Shown piece by piece: positions 46,901 to 61,900 of a DNA stretch of 64,000 bases. Each line of letters opens with the position of its first letter. Position 1 is the first letter of the stretch. Under the pieces are notes generated by a model, which searched no databases, was not told the DNA's origin, and saw only the letters and a program-made list of their open reading frames with translations. Origin of the DNA: Triglochin maritima (Eukaryota; Streptophyta; Magnoliopsida; Alismatales; Juncaginaceae). The stretch lies in NCBI GenBank assembly GCA_963682175.1, contig OY821774.1, positions 45,212,201 to 45,276,200 on the forward strand, written 5' to 3'. The translations under genes were made by a program, and so were the position numbers.

Positions 46901-49900
46901 ACAATGCTAGCCGAATCTATATTGAAATTCTATATTGTATTTAGCATCCTGGGGTGTTTATATGATTTAAGTAGTTTCTAGTTTATTGATTGCTGATCGT
47001 ATGTGGTGAGTAATTAGTTGAGTAATGGGTTCTATCCAGAATCGCTAAGTTGTTTTTCTATATTTATCCAGATGGAGGTGAAAGTAGGAAGAAATATCTT
47101 GTCCAATTACTTTCAACTGTTCTCACTTGGATTGAACCCCCACATGTAGCGGCAATTAGCCGTGGGCAAAATGAGAGGTACTATTATAACTGAAGCTATA
47201 CAGATGCGGGATCTTTTATCATTTTAAGCCTCTAAATCTGGCTGCACTGACAGTGAATTTCTGGATGGTTGCCATGCATTGCTTTCAATGGCAATTGTAA
47301 CAAGTACTGTCGAATTTGACAATCTACTGAAGGCGTTGAGGTTGGTGAAAGTGTTTTTTCTCTTCCATTGATGTCATAGTGCCTGTTGAGTTATCATCAG
47401 CTTTTAAGACAAATCTGGCTGCGGACTTGTTATTGTGATGTTATTTTTGCCCTTATCTTACCTGAGTACGATGATGATGTAATAGCATAACAGAAATGAG
47501 AAATAGAGAGATCAAAGCTAAAGTAATCCCTTATTAAGCTATGCCCGAGAGCTAGGGTGACGTACTATTTTCACTATTGTCCACTATAAAGCCCATACAC
47601 TTAAAATGGACTGAAATCAAAGGAGATTTCAGAAATAATACATTGCAGTACCATGGCTGAATCCAGTGCCTAGCAAAATGCAGCTGCATTTCTTGATCAT
47701 GTTTCTAGAATATTAAATTGTTCCGGCCAAATTTCTCATGAAGGGGGGTAAACGATTTGGTTGGAGTTGTATCAGCAAATCTCTTTCTCTCTCTCTCTGT
47801 CTTTCTCTCTCTAGGATATGCTGTAGAGGGAGAGGAATACAAGATGAATATAGTTTTACCGGTGTCTTTGAAAATATTATCTTCAATAATATTAATATGA
47901 AAACATATACATATAAACACGCTAGCTATAAACTATTGTTTTTTTTACTGAAAGATATAAATTAGAGTACAGCTTGGTTCAGGTAGCCATCCCCTTTTAA
48001 GTTGTATCCTGATTGATTTTCAAGTCTTTAGATGAAAAATCTAGACAATAGAATTTCAGAAACTAATAAAACCGGGCCACGAACTTTGGTTTGGCAGGCT
48101 AACTTTAGCTACCCAATGATCACCTCTAAAAAGAATACAATTTGGTGTTTCTCTAGTATCATAACAACTTCAACAGGTATCAAAGTGTCATTCGTAGAGA
48201 TGGATTGTCATTTTCATTGTTATGTAACTTATGAAAACTAGTTATGGATCAACTTCTTTTTTTATTATTATCGAAAGAAGCGATCAACTTGGGCTAGCTT
48301 GAATGGTAGACTCTTAGCTTTGCTATTGGATTAGCCAAGACCAGGGATCGAGTCCCAACATCATGATTTACATTTTGGGATTTAATTAAAATATTTGATG
48401 CTTTTAATTTAATATTTTGAGAGACTTTCCATGACGAGGCATAACAGGCAAGCTGCAAGCAACATATGAATGTAGTAATCTCATAGAATATTAGAATGTT
48501 AAAAGTTGTGCTTGATCATAGGGATTACATTTGGCTTCGACTTTTGTCATAGATATCATTGTCAAATATCAAGTGTAAACTTATAGGGGAAAACACAATT
48601 CATCAACAACATAACCCCAATGCCTCATAAGAGGCTCCCGCCTAAGCGAGGTAAGGGGGGTCTGATGTACGCAACCCTACCACTGTAAAACAGCGAGGTT
48701 GTTTCCAATTGACCCAAATGATGCAAATGCAACTGACCATCTGCGATTCCACAATAAAAGAAATACAGATCCTTTAAATAGCTCTTTGATATAGTCCATT
48801 ATGCTTCAAATGTCAAAAAACAACTTAATCTTTGACACAGTGGAAATGGACACATAGGGGAAACACAATTCTATTATTATATATCATCTCCTATCTGCAT
48901 AGCTCTGTGTTGATATTTTTCTATCTTTATTTCCACATTCGTCTTTCTAATCTTCAGGCCTTATGGGACGTTGCAACTGTTATCGATGTTAACTTCTGAA
49001 ATAGGGAAGGCCATCGTTGATAGCAATGGTGAAGAGGATTCCTGGTGTTCAGAAGCTATGGATATCTTGTTGGAGTTCTGGAATGTCATTCTCGGGGTAC
49101 TCTTAGATCTCAATCTCATACTTGGTTCCTACTATCAAGTTCCAAACAGAATCTTATCATATAGTTTAGTTGTCTTGCTTTGTCAGCTCTACATTTGCAG
49201 AATTTACATATCGTGTTTTGCGTAATTTTGATATGATTAAACTCTAAATCACCCGAATTATTTTTTCTAAGCAATGAGTTTGAGAAGTACAAAGTTCAAA
49301 TTACCTGGATATGGTTCTAAGGATGTGTTTAGTTCATGAACTCCAAAGTGTTTTTTCCCTTCGGTTTTGCTAAGTTTTTTTATGTAGACAATAGTGGGCG
49401 GGTGTTAGGGCTTGTTTTGGTCTATTGTTCTTGCAATAGAATTTACTTCTACGAGTATATATGAAAATACAAGGTATAATTTTATTTAAATTGACCCGAC
49501 TAACTCAAACACACCTGACACGATATAGTTTTATTCGAATTGATTTTTATTTCGGGTTATTCATGTCAACCCGAATTGCACGAAACACGAAATACCTTAA
49601 CCCGAACTCGGCCCGAATTACAATTTGTGTCGTTCGTGTTGACCCTGATTTGACACGAACCCGGAATGGGTCAACCCGAACACGAAAATTTAGTGTCGAG
49701 TTCGGGTTCAAATTTCGTGTTATGACCCGAATTGACAACTTCTAATACCAAGGATTAAAAATCGGGTAGTCGACTAGTAATCAACCAACCCCTACTAGAT
49801 GACTGATTGACTGGTCGCCGACTAGTCAAACTACTTTTCAATCCTTGATTCATACTAAACATTTATCATGTTCAACATCAAGAAGCTCACATTCTTGGGC

Positions 49901-52900
49901 TAATACTGCTGGACAGTCTATTCTTTTGTTGAGCTGGGTAAACATAGTAATCTTAAATTTGACTATGTTAACATTAGCCTTAACTAAACTGGCTGAAATT
50001 GGGATTGTCGAGGAGTTCTTAATGATTTTTTTAAGTTGGAACGTTGTGGAATAGGGAAAGGGGAAGAAAGAATTTAATTGAACAAGAGTGTAAAAGTTGG
50101 TTGGGAGGGTAGTGAATCCAACATTCTTCTATAATGTCTTCAATTTGGATTATCGAGTAATTGGAAATATATTTTTGACATTCCCTCACTTGCATGACCG
50201 AGATTATTTTTTCTCGAGTAATGTGGACAATATGGGTTGGAGTGAACCCCACGTGCTATTCGATGCACTTTTGGACCATAAAATTTGGTTGGTCCACCCA
50301 CTATTACAGACCCTAAGCAGGAGGTTAGTGAAGCCAACTCTCTTGTATATTGTCTAGACTTTTGATCTTGAGCAGTGTGAGAATATTTTCTTAAAAAAGA
50401 GAAACCATGGACTTAGCCATTGAAGAAATAAATTAGTGAAATTACAAAGCAAGGACCCTGGGATACCTTCCTCCATGAGAGGAACTCGCTATGACAAATT
50501 TGTTGATTTGGGAGCATTAGGAACTTCCATTGGTTTCCTTGCAACATGACACAACTGAAAACATGATAAGTGGATGTTTATATTTGAGATTTAAACCTGC
50601 TGGTCTAGTTACATTGTGAATGCTTCGTGATGGGCTATGTTATCACTAGCGTTTACAAACCATGCACCTACACTGGACTAGAGGAGCCAAGGTTCGAGAA
50701 GTTTGTCAATCCAATGATCCAGTGCTATTACAGATCCCTATATTTGGTCTAATTTTTCACTAATTTCTGCGGACAATGCACACTATAATCAAAGGAAACA
50801 ATGCTTGGGCGATGAAAGTATGTGATTTTGAGTATCTGTGTTTTGGTAACATAGATATTGGGGTGCCGACTTCAATGTAGGTTCTTGTCGAAGGAATGAG
50901 GAAGGAAGAAGGGTTGAGAGAACATGAAGGTACTTTTGTGGGTGATTGGATTAGTGACCTAGTTTTGATTGGCTTGCTTTCCTGAAAAATTTAATACAAG
51001 GGCTCAAATTTCTGGGAGTAGGAAACACTATACTATAATGGCAAAATACATATGGGTGTTGGGAGGATTCAATACTCAACAAATGTAGATGTAGGGTATT
51101 AGTTTTTGTTTCTTCCTATCTCCTCTTTAAAAAGAGAATAGGATTGCTCCTTTTATGTAATTCCCATTTTACCCTTAATTTTATTGGGAATTACATATAT
51201 ATATATAATTCTATTATTATATATATTAGAATTAGAAACATATAGTATTATATTCTAATAACCCATGAATCAAGATGGACCACAAGTTTAATATAATATA
51301 TCATATTCCTCTTTAAAAATAGAATAAGATTGTTCCTTCTTTTATGTAATTCCCTTTTACCCTTAGTATTGTTGGGAATTACATATGTATATATATCTAA
51401 TTCTAATATTATATATATTAGAAACATATAGTATTATATTCTAATAACCCCTGAATCAAGATGGACTACAAGTTTAATATAATATTATATTGCCAAACTT
51501 TTCATCTCTTAGTTTTCATAATTTTACCTTTTAGTTCCTTATTATACATATTGATTGAATTAAGCATAATGAAAAATTAAATGTTAATCATGAATTATAG
51601 CAATTCCAAAATTTTATACAGTTTCTTTATAAAAGCAACTTAATTTTCGAAAAATATGCTTTAGCATGTGCCACATACTAGTTTGTTGAGAAAAAAATGT
51701 GAAACATCAAGTGTTAAAACACACAGGATTGGATTTTTTTTTGTTTTTTGTTTTTGCATTAGGTGGGTGGAAAACAAATTGAAGTAGAAGACCACATAAA
51801 CGAGTGTTGGTGTAATAAAATGCTAGACATCGGTACAAAATGCTTTATATTCATCACATAAATCTCTCATCACACATACTAGCATACTAGAGTTGTTTAT
51901 AAGATATACGGATATGTTTATGATTTCAATCCACCACCATAAGAAAGCACACACATCCACTTGCATCACTCATCTTATCAGTAGACTTAATAATTTTTTA
52001 GAAAGACAAATTATTTTTCTACCATACTCCATTATTGAAAAGCGATGTGCCTCCACTTTCAATCCACATTTTACAAGCATTTTGGAAACTTTGTTACAAA
52101 AATTGACATTTTTATTACTTTGCTCCACCACTGGTAGGAAGTGTATCTCCAATCTCATTATGCATTTTATCTACGTTTTAAAAAAATTGACAATACATCA
52201 ATATTACGCCTTGAGGTCATGCTTGGTTTGCTGTAGTCAAGAGTGTAATTTAATATGATTACCCTTGATTGCATTCCATTGCTTAAATGAGAAAATTGAA
52301 GGTTGTACTCACTTCGTAATCCAATTACACCTCTTTCAAGGTGACTAGATTACCTCATTGGAGGTCGTAATGTAATTACATTCCAATACAACCAACTCAT
52401 TTCAAATTACTCGAAACATGTCAGTCAGATAGTCGAAACTCGACCATGGTCATGCTAGATGTCTGTCAGAGCTTTGGCAACCTCTTCAAACATTTACTGG
52501 ATTTATTGTATTACAAAATTATCTTTTAGATTACATTGTGATTCATGTGCTGAATTCCAGTGTTGCTAAACAATGTAATTTTATTACCTTGAATTTAATT
52601 CATGGGAATGGAATCTAATTACATGGATTTGGATTCCGTGTAATCAAATTACAATGAACCAAGCATGGCCTGAGTTCATTCACGGCTACAATATCCTGAG
52701 TATCATGGTTTAGGTGGAAATTTGCCTGCACGCTGAAAAGAATAGTTAAAAAAAAGATGGATGTCTCTGTCGTACTTCATTTTGATCAATTGTTTCACAG
52801 TTAAGTTTGTAAAAAGAATATAAGGCAACACTGACAACATTAGAAGAATTTCAGCTCTGTAGAAGCATCTAGCTACGCAGTTTTTCACTTTTCTCTTTTG

Positions 52901-55900
52901 TCCTTGGCATATGCCTTTTTTACTTTTAAGTTTAGTTTTCTTAGATGGAGAGCCACCTTTCATCGATAGAGGAGTTTTATTTGATTGCTATCAAAGTATT
53001 TGGTTTGATAAAGCTGCTGGTTTTCTGATATTTCTTATTCTGAGCCTCTCCTTCTAAATGTGTTCCTTGTTTTACTTTCTTACTCTAAAATGTGAAAGGT
53101 TTCCGTGGACTGTCACTGTCAGTCATGAATTTCTAGACTATGCATGTATAGCAAGTAGCAACATTCTTCTGTGATTGGTAATCATATTTTACTTTACATT
53201 TTTATCAGATTTTTCCTTTGATCTTCTCATGTTTAGGATGTGTTGCCTGTTTTAGACTACCATTGCTTCTTCATAGAATAATGCATATAAGAAAGCTAAC
53301 ATGGTATTCACAGCGTGTAGATTCTGAAAAAGTTCCACTTTCAACTGAAGGAGTAAATGCCTGTGCAAGTCTGTTTACTTCTCTTATGGACTGTCAGCTG
53401 AAGGGTAATATCCATCCTAATCTACTTGTGGTTTATTTTAGTGCAATAAAGAAATACCTTGAGCAGTTGAGCCCATTTCATCCTTCTTTATGCTTATCTT
53501 GCTCTCATGTGCCCATTCTATCCCCCTTTTAAATCTTTATTTTGAATTTCCTGGTGCAGTTGCTGCTGCTTCAGCTTATGAGGATGACAATGATTCAGAC
53601 CATTTCCACGTTTCGGTTTCATGTAGGCAGTTAATTTTCTAAAAGAGTACTTAAGCCTAGTGAGGTATTTTTATCGTTAATCTTGATCTTTATATCTTGG
53701 GAACCTGACAAGCGTTTGCTTTTCCAGCAAGAGATGAAAAGTTAAGTTCATATGCTCTTATAGCTCGAGCAGCGCTTGCTGTTACTGTTCCTTTGCTTGC
53801 TAGAGGTTTTTCAGAGAGAGTACATATGCTTCTTCAGGTAATTTCGTTCGTCCAAGTGTCATGACAGAAAGATGATCATTGCACTTTAAAGTTGGAAGAG
53901 GAATATTCAGAAGTCCAAAGATTTAAACAAAAAATATGTAAAACTAGCCACGAATACATGCATTGCATGGTATATCGATAAAAGATTAGCACAAATAGAG
54001 TGACCATTTCTAATTATATAATACTTTCCAACATCGGATCAATATTCTCGATCATCAACAATTGGTGCTTACATCAGCCAACCAAAATGCCCTAATAGGA
54101 GTTGAAAATGTCACACGGGCAAAAATAGGTATTTTTTGCCTGCATATTTATTTTAAATCCACATGCAATACCCAAATAAAAATCAAATATCTGTAATACA
54201 CTCTCAACTTCATGATTTTAATTACTACCTTGCTATTCACAGTATACTTATAATATTAAACATAGGACCACATATGTTGTTTATATAGGTTTTATATGAC
54301 ACTTTATTTAAAAATTGTAGAAGCTGAGGTGAATCCCTTCAAGGTCTGCTTGAGAATGAATACATAGGAGTCTCCTTCACAAATTCTTGAGAAGTGAAAA
54401 GACAAATGCCGTTAAGAGTTACATGTAAATATATAAATACCAATTTTCTGCGGGTTCAACCGCCTTGCCATTTACATGATATTTGATAAGGATTTTTTAT
54501 TTTTATTTTTGCCAAACTAAGCTTGCTAAGAAGAAATGTAATCTAACTTAGAAATCGAAAGAACTCAACAATGACTCGGAGAAGGCTGGAAAAAATAGGA
54601 GAAAGTGGCATGCTAAACGGCCTTAGCGAAATGTTATCCACTTAGAAGGGAAGACATCTTAAATAAATTATAAATGGCATATTCCAAAGCATGCAATAAC
54701 TTTTTATGTATCACAATAGATATGAAGCAGTGCACCAGAAATAACAAAAAAGAAGAGTTTAGAGTTGTGATTTTGAGTCTCTAAGCCTTTTGGAGTGGCA
54801 ACAAACCCACCACAGCGCACAGACATCCGACTTGATAGGTTGAGACTTTGAGAGAACCTAAACAATTTCATGATAGATCAAAACTATTTTTTATGGAATT
54901 GGAAAATAAAGATAGAGCACATCACATCACGTATAGATTTGTAACTCATCGTTCAATCTCTTACGAAGGGATCAGAAATCATCGCAAACAAAAGTGAAAC
55001 AGAAAATGAAATGACTTCCCTTGCAAGTTCTAGTTGACATTTTACACCTGCTAAAAATATTTAAACTCTATACTAACGCTTTGTTATGGTTTGGCTGGTG
55101 GCCCATGTTACTTGTACTTGAGAAGTGCATGGCTCTATAGCTTCTAATGTTTAATTTATGGTCTTTGTTTGTTGGGTTTCCTTTCTTGATTTTGGCCCTG
55201 ACTTTCTTTTGATTTCGTTTGCTCTTCAGACCGTGAGCGTGCGGCTAGTGGGCTCCCTTTCTTGTACAGTTTTTGCATATTAATGTAGTTTTTCTTACCG
55301 ATAAAAAACCCCGATGTTTGAATATTTAAATTTATTTGTTATTTAATTGCAGCTTGTGAACGTCAGATTATATTTTCTCAAGGATTATCTCTTATTCTAA
55401 TTTGTTTGCAGGGTAATGGCAAGGTTGATCTTACTTGCAACTTAGAAGAGCTTTATTGGCTTTTACTGATCAGTGGACACATACTAACCAATTCGGGAGA
55501 GGGAGAGACAAACTTGGTAATTAAATCGTTCACTTTTATTTTCATGTACTTCTATCATAGTGTACTTGTATAATTACATGGTTCTAGATTTCCATATTCT
55601 TAAAATTCTTCGGTGAGATAGGTTTGATACTTTTCTGCTAATGTTCTTTTTCCATAACTGAGACTTGCAATACGCACTTGGGAAGGTGCCCGGGGTTGTC
55701 AACTAGGAGGTAGAAATACGAACATGGGGCACTGATACAACTTGAAGTTGACACAAGGATACACCAAATTTGCAGAAAATTGGAGTCGACGAAATGAACA
55801 CAAATGTTAAAATATTAGTTTAACAATATAGTTGAACTTTTTAATATTTTTTTCTGATATCAAAATACATGCGGAAGTCGTATTGACGTATTGTATAGTA

Positions 55901-58900
55901 ATATGGCATTGGTGGCGGCTTCTTCATTTGGTTGGTGTTTGTAGTTCATAATGAAATGAGGGGGCAAGTGTCCGAGGAACAGTATCCAAGTTGTGAAGGT
56001 GTCTGACACGGACATGTGAGCCTTTTTGAAGTGTCTGCATCCTTGTGTCAAGCTTTTTAATATGACGGCATAGAAAAGTAATGTTTCCATAGTTTCTGCA
56101 AACTAAGAATAACTTCTGACTTACCGATAAAAAATTGTTGACTTAAGTAAACAGTTTATGAAATGTTGAAGACATTCAGGTCAAATTTGATCCTGTTCGC
56201 CATGACTGGATTGGACGCTAAGTTGCTTACGGAATTTTAGGAATTTCGAGAGATTAGAATATTCAACCTAGTTTGATTGGATATAAATCAAAATACCAGG
56301 ATCTATTTTGTGCAACTTCTATCCATTTCCATACACGCCAAATTCTCCCCAAGGTTTATCCCAAACAAATTCTAGATGATTGATTATGAATATATCATTA
56401 ACGGTCCGACAGTTATCAGTCAGGTTGTAGATATGCATTAACTTTAAGCGTATGATTTTTATTTTTCTTATAAGCTTAGTTTCGTTTGTAGTTATATATT
56501 TCTCCAACTAAAACACAATTCAAACCACTTGTGTGTTTGATCATCTATATCTTGCTGAAATCATTAAGTGCAGGTCCCAGATGCAATTCTGAATAACTTC
56601 CAAGATATCGTTGAAACATCTCAACATCCAGTAGTTGCGCTTTCATGGTATGCTTCAGCATGACAAACCTTTAGTTCACCTCATATTTTTGGATTGATAC
56701 ATTCTCAGATCATGTTGATTTGCACACTGCTGTGGCAGCAAAAAATGTTGTAGAAATATTATTTTTGTCTACTGTATTGTATGCTAACAAAATATTGTAT
56801 GCAAAAAATGTTGACAAACCTATTCAATTTGGTTTCATGCCTGGAAGGTCAACAATAGATGTCATATTTCTTATTAGACAACTTATGGAGAGGTATAAAG
56901 AACAAAAGAAAGATCTACACATGACTTTTATTGATCTAGAAAATGCATATGATAGAGTTCCAAGAAATGTCATGTGGTGAGACCTAGAGAAGAAGAAATA
57001 TCCACAAAATATGTGAATTTAATTAAAGACATGTATGAGGGAGTTGAAACTAGCATTAGAATTTGTGATGATGTGACTAAAGTTTTTCTGATTAGGGTTG
57101 GACTTCATCAGGGTTCAGCTTTAGGTCCATATCTCTTTGCTTTAGTAATGAACGAGATAACAAAAAACATACAATGTGAGGTTCCATGGTGTGTTTTTTG
57201 CGGATGATGTAGTATTAGTTGACGAGAGTAAGGTAGGTCTGGAGAGAAAACTAGACTTGTGGAGAAATACTTTAGAAACAAAAAGTTTTAAACTGAGTAG
57301 ATCTAAAACTGAATATATGAAGTGTTGTTTTAGTACCGTAAATACCGAGGAAGATGAGATTATATTAGATGGACAAGTGGTGTGTAAAATAAATATCTTG
57401 GATCGATACTTCAAAAAGATAGGGAGATCGATGAAGATGTTAACCACAGGATTATAGCAGGATGATTAAAATGGCGAGAAACCTCAGGTGTTTTATGAGA
57501 CAAGAAAATTCCACTTAAGTTTAAAGGAATTTTTTATAGAACCACAATAAGACCTGCAATGTTATATGATGCAGAATGTTGGCTAACTAAAAGACAACAT
57601 ATACAAAAGATGAGTGTATCTGAAATAAGGATGTTGAGGTGGATGTGTGGTCATATGCGAATGGATCGGATTAGAAATGAAGACATTCGTGAGAGAGTTG
57701 AAGTTGCTCTAATAGAAGAGAAAGTTATCCAACACAGACTGCGATGATTTGGACATGTACAAAGAAGACCTATGGAGACACCTATAAGAAGACGAGTATT
57801 GAATCAGATCGAAGACATAAAAAGAGGAAGAGGTAGACCACGATTGACTTGGGAGGAAACGGTCAAAAGAGATTTAAGAGATTGGAATGTTCCTCGGGAA
57901 TTTGCATTGGATAGAAACACATGGAAGAAGGCGATTCACATGTCTGAACCGTGACTCCTTAAAGTTTCATTTCTAGCATACCCCAACTAGTTTGAGATAA
58001 AAGACTTTGTTGTTGTTGTATTGTATGCTAACTGCCAGGGTCTTACTAATCTAATATGTATTGTCAATCTAGTAAATATCTTTTCTAACTTTGTGAAGAT
58101 TCGGGAAAAACTCTAAATCTCATGTTTGGAGCTGGCGAGATATGCCAGCAATCATCCCGCAACATGCCATCAATAGATAATTTTGTTTAAGCTTGAATTT
58201 CCGAGCTGCTGAACTACCTTTTTAAGTAGAAAATACAGATGCAACACTGCACGACCACAGTTTTGGATGCTAGTTTTTGTTGTTGTTTTGATTTGGCTAG
58301 AATGAAGTTTATTATTATTATTATTATTATCAGGGGACCGTGTGAGGCTGGTTTCACAGAGTAGTATTACCTGCTGCTAGCATTATTTCATTAGCAGGCT
58401 TTATGGCATATTTACTTTTATAAGCTTCTCTCCTTTTTGTGAGATAGTACAAGATTGCTGAAGATGATCAATCTTTTATCAAACTCAATAGTCCTAATAT
58501 GAAATCCAGCAAACTGGAAGCACACCCTAGTACCAATTTTCTTTGTGACTTATTCAAGTCCAAAAATGAATGTGGAGTCCTAAACACTTGAATGTAGTTC
58601 GGTACCTAATGAACCTGCCTCATATTGACTTAGATTGGAATTGCACAAACATGTTATCTTTATTTGAATTTTAAATAATTTAACAAAAGCATAATTCTTT
58701 TAGCTAACTATCTCTTCCTTTGCTTTGTAATGGCGTATGTGCTAACCTGGGTTTGAAATTCAGTGGTCTACGTGCTAGTCAAGAATTTACGAACAAGAAC
58801 AGCCAAATTAAATGTGAAACTTCAACTTTGTTACACTAGAGAAATAGAAACGTTCCCAATTTAAGGAGAAAGGCAGGTCTAAGATTGAAATAGATACAAA

Positions 58901-61900
58901 TTTTTCCATTGAGTTACTAATGAACACCTCATTCTCTTTGTAAGTCGGTAAAGTTATAAACACCTCATGAGTTTGAGAATAGTAAGAAGACATCATTCTT
59001 GTTGTAGGGAAAGAAAATTAAAGGCATTTGTTTGAATGTGGATAGGCGAATTCCTACCCCAAATTTCATAACTAATAGCTAAATATATAGGACCGATGTA
59101 CAAGGTTTTGTAGCATCAGTTGTTTCGAGTTGGAGACCCCCTCAATTAAAGGAGAAAGTCATGTACAAGAATATTAATAAAATGGTTGTCAAGTCATAAA
59201 CTTTGTCAAGAGTACTCCTAAACACATATTTCCATGGTCATGCCTTTTCTGTGCAGGTCAGTCATAAATTTTGCCAAGGGAAGTCTTGATCCACAAATGA
59301 GATCTGCGGTTTTCAGTCCAAGATTGATGGAGGTGACTAAACCAGTTAATTTGATTTTTACATATATCTGCTGATACTCTTTTCCTCCACGTTGCAATCC
59401 TAAAACATCCAAATTTTCTACCATTTCCCCCTTTCTTTTACTTTGTCAGATAAATTACTTTGCAAACTCAACATCTGAACCTAGCCTTTTGGGCTCTCTA
59501 GGCATTGATATGGTTTCTTGCAAGATGGGCTGATACCTATCTTATGCCTCCAGAAGCTAGCCGAAAAAACAATGATCTGAGGTGCGCAAACCTGCCTCTG
59601 TCATCCCCTCCAACTACCAGGGAGATCCTACTTACTTTTGCTGGTGAAAATGATGAGGGGATGAGTTTTCTTGATACCTTTGTGCAAATTTCCATTACAG
59701 CACTTGTTTCATACCCAGGAGAAACTGCACTTCAGGTGAAATGAAGTTATAATGTTGATATTTGCCTTATATATGTGTTTGGGCTTCTTGTAACTTTAGA
59801 AGCTGCGATTTTCAGACTTCCTAATTCTATAAGTCGTGATCTAATGCATGTTATCACTCATAGGATTTTGCAAACCTAATAATGTGTTGATGCTTAAATC
59901 CTTTTATATTTGGAAAAAAAGAACACTAGTCAAGAGATAGATTGAAATATATCACTGGAACAAATGGTGTGGTGTTGATCCTCATTTCAATTGATGTTCT
60001 GTTGTAAGAAAGTTTCAAGTAACCTGTACTGAAGGAGTATAAAATGTTGAACATTGGGAACAAAGATAACAAAATATCATGTGATTAGGTAATGGCAAAA
60101 ATTGTGTGCCTCTTTGGTAGTTTGGTGTATGCATGAAGCCATCGAAGTCGTGCAAGTAGTGTGGAGGAAGGATGTTATAGTCCCTTCCACATCATTTGGT
60201 TGGATTATAAATGACAGAGAAGATGTGCTTCAAAAGATGCTTCGTCAATTTCTTCAACAAACTAGCTTCAAAAATGAAGAGAATGGATTGATAAAATGTT
60301 AAAACTTAAAAGCAATCTTCATGGTAAGGATAGATTGTATGTATTTTTTCCCTGCATGGAGGTTACATTGTGAAATGAAGAATGGTACCGAGGAAGTGCA
60401 ACTGACACCGTTCAAGATGGGAGAATTACTGATTTCACGTCTTGAATCCACTGCTGACTTGATGATATTCCAAAATGTAGAACAGGAAATGCCAGAGATC
60501 TTGGGGTGACACTAGATTAGTTAAACTATCTGGGGTTTTTAGGTGAATCTTGGGATGTTAGTTTTTTCGTTGAAGTAAACCCAAATAAGGAACTAATTTG
60601 CAATTTCCTTGTAATTCATGAAGCAACACTATTAGTTTGATAGTCGATCTTGGAATGAAATGATATCGGTCATCTTGAAGTTCAATATTTTGCATGTAAA
60701 AACATGCACAAAGTGAGCCAAATGATAGGTGATGGTGCCAGCACTTTTTCCTGTGGACCCATGGCTCCGATCACCACTTGTAGAAACATATGGAGATTGA
60801 CTCGTGTGATATAAGGTTCTGAAGATATACCACGCTGATGAAATGTAATACACGATTCATTAAGTGGTTGTTGCTGCTTCACGTGTTTTGGTTTGTTGCA
60901 CTTTATAGTCATGGATGGCTTTACATGAGTTTTAGTTCATCTTCTGTTTGATGCATCAATATATTAATAAAACAAAAATCACTAAGGTCTTGAAGTGGCA
61001 CAAGTATAATTTTTGGAATTTGTTGTGTTCATTAGTATCTTTACTCTTCATGGTGATTGTTAAGTTTCTGAGAATATGTTTTGTTTTGATCCGCATTCAT
61101 AGTTTCTTTAAGGTTAAGGTGCAAGACCTATTATTTTATTCTCAGAAGTACATGGTAAATGAAGTGATATTGTGCTAATCATTTTCAGTTTTTTTTTTCA
61201 ATCTGCAGGAACTCACATGCCACCAACTCCTCCCTGCACTTGTTCGCAGAAGAAATGTTTGTGGGCACCTTGTCTCACTGGTGAAAGCAGTCATTGCATA
61301 GCTTGCTATTTCTTTTGAGTTTCTATCCTATAGGCTGTGTTTTTAATTCCACAATAAATCTGTCCTTTTTCTCCTGGTTACTTCAGCAACACGCTCGCTC
61401 TTTTTGTTCTCATCGGTTGTTCTCTAGTTCTCATATTACAACTTCCAAGTCAATTTTAGTAGATGATTGCTGCACCCACGTAATTTATTTTTCCGAGATA
61501 TATTATATGAACCATATTTAGTCAGCAATGGAAAATATTGTATGCAAATAGTTATTAAGAGGGTAGGATAACCATTTTCTCTATGAATACCCCGAAGCTT
61601 GAATTCTAGGCTCTCTTAATATGTGATGATCTCTTGGACGAAGCATCTCCATTAGACATTGACAGCTAAAAAGCATATGTGCACGACTGGACATGTATCA
61701 AAATGACCACTAGTTCCTGGTAGAAGAGCCTCAATGTGCTGCTAGTAGTAGGCCTCCTCATTAAATGTTAGGAACAGACATCATTATTATACTCGACTGC
61801 ATCCTATCTGGAAGTCATCCCCCAGATAGGTTTCTTTCCAGTCATTTGCCTTAATTTCCTTTTGCTGTTGTTTGCCACCTTAGAAATAATGCTTTGTTTG

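Noticed and set aside
48288..48372. Second tRNA gene candidate
   Set aside because: Good B box, but the interval cannot fold as a tRNA and an AT-rich SINE-like body follows.
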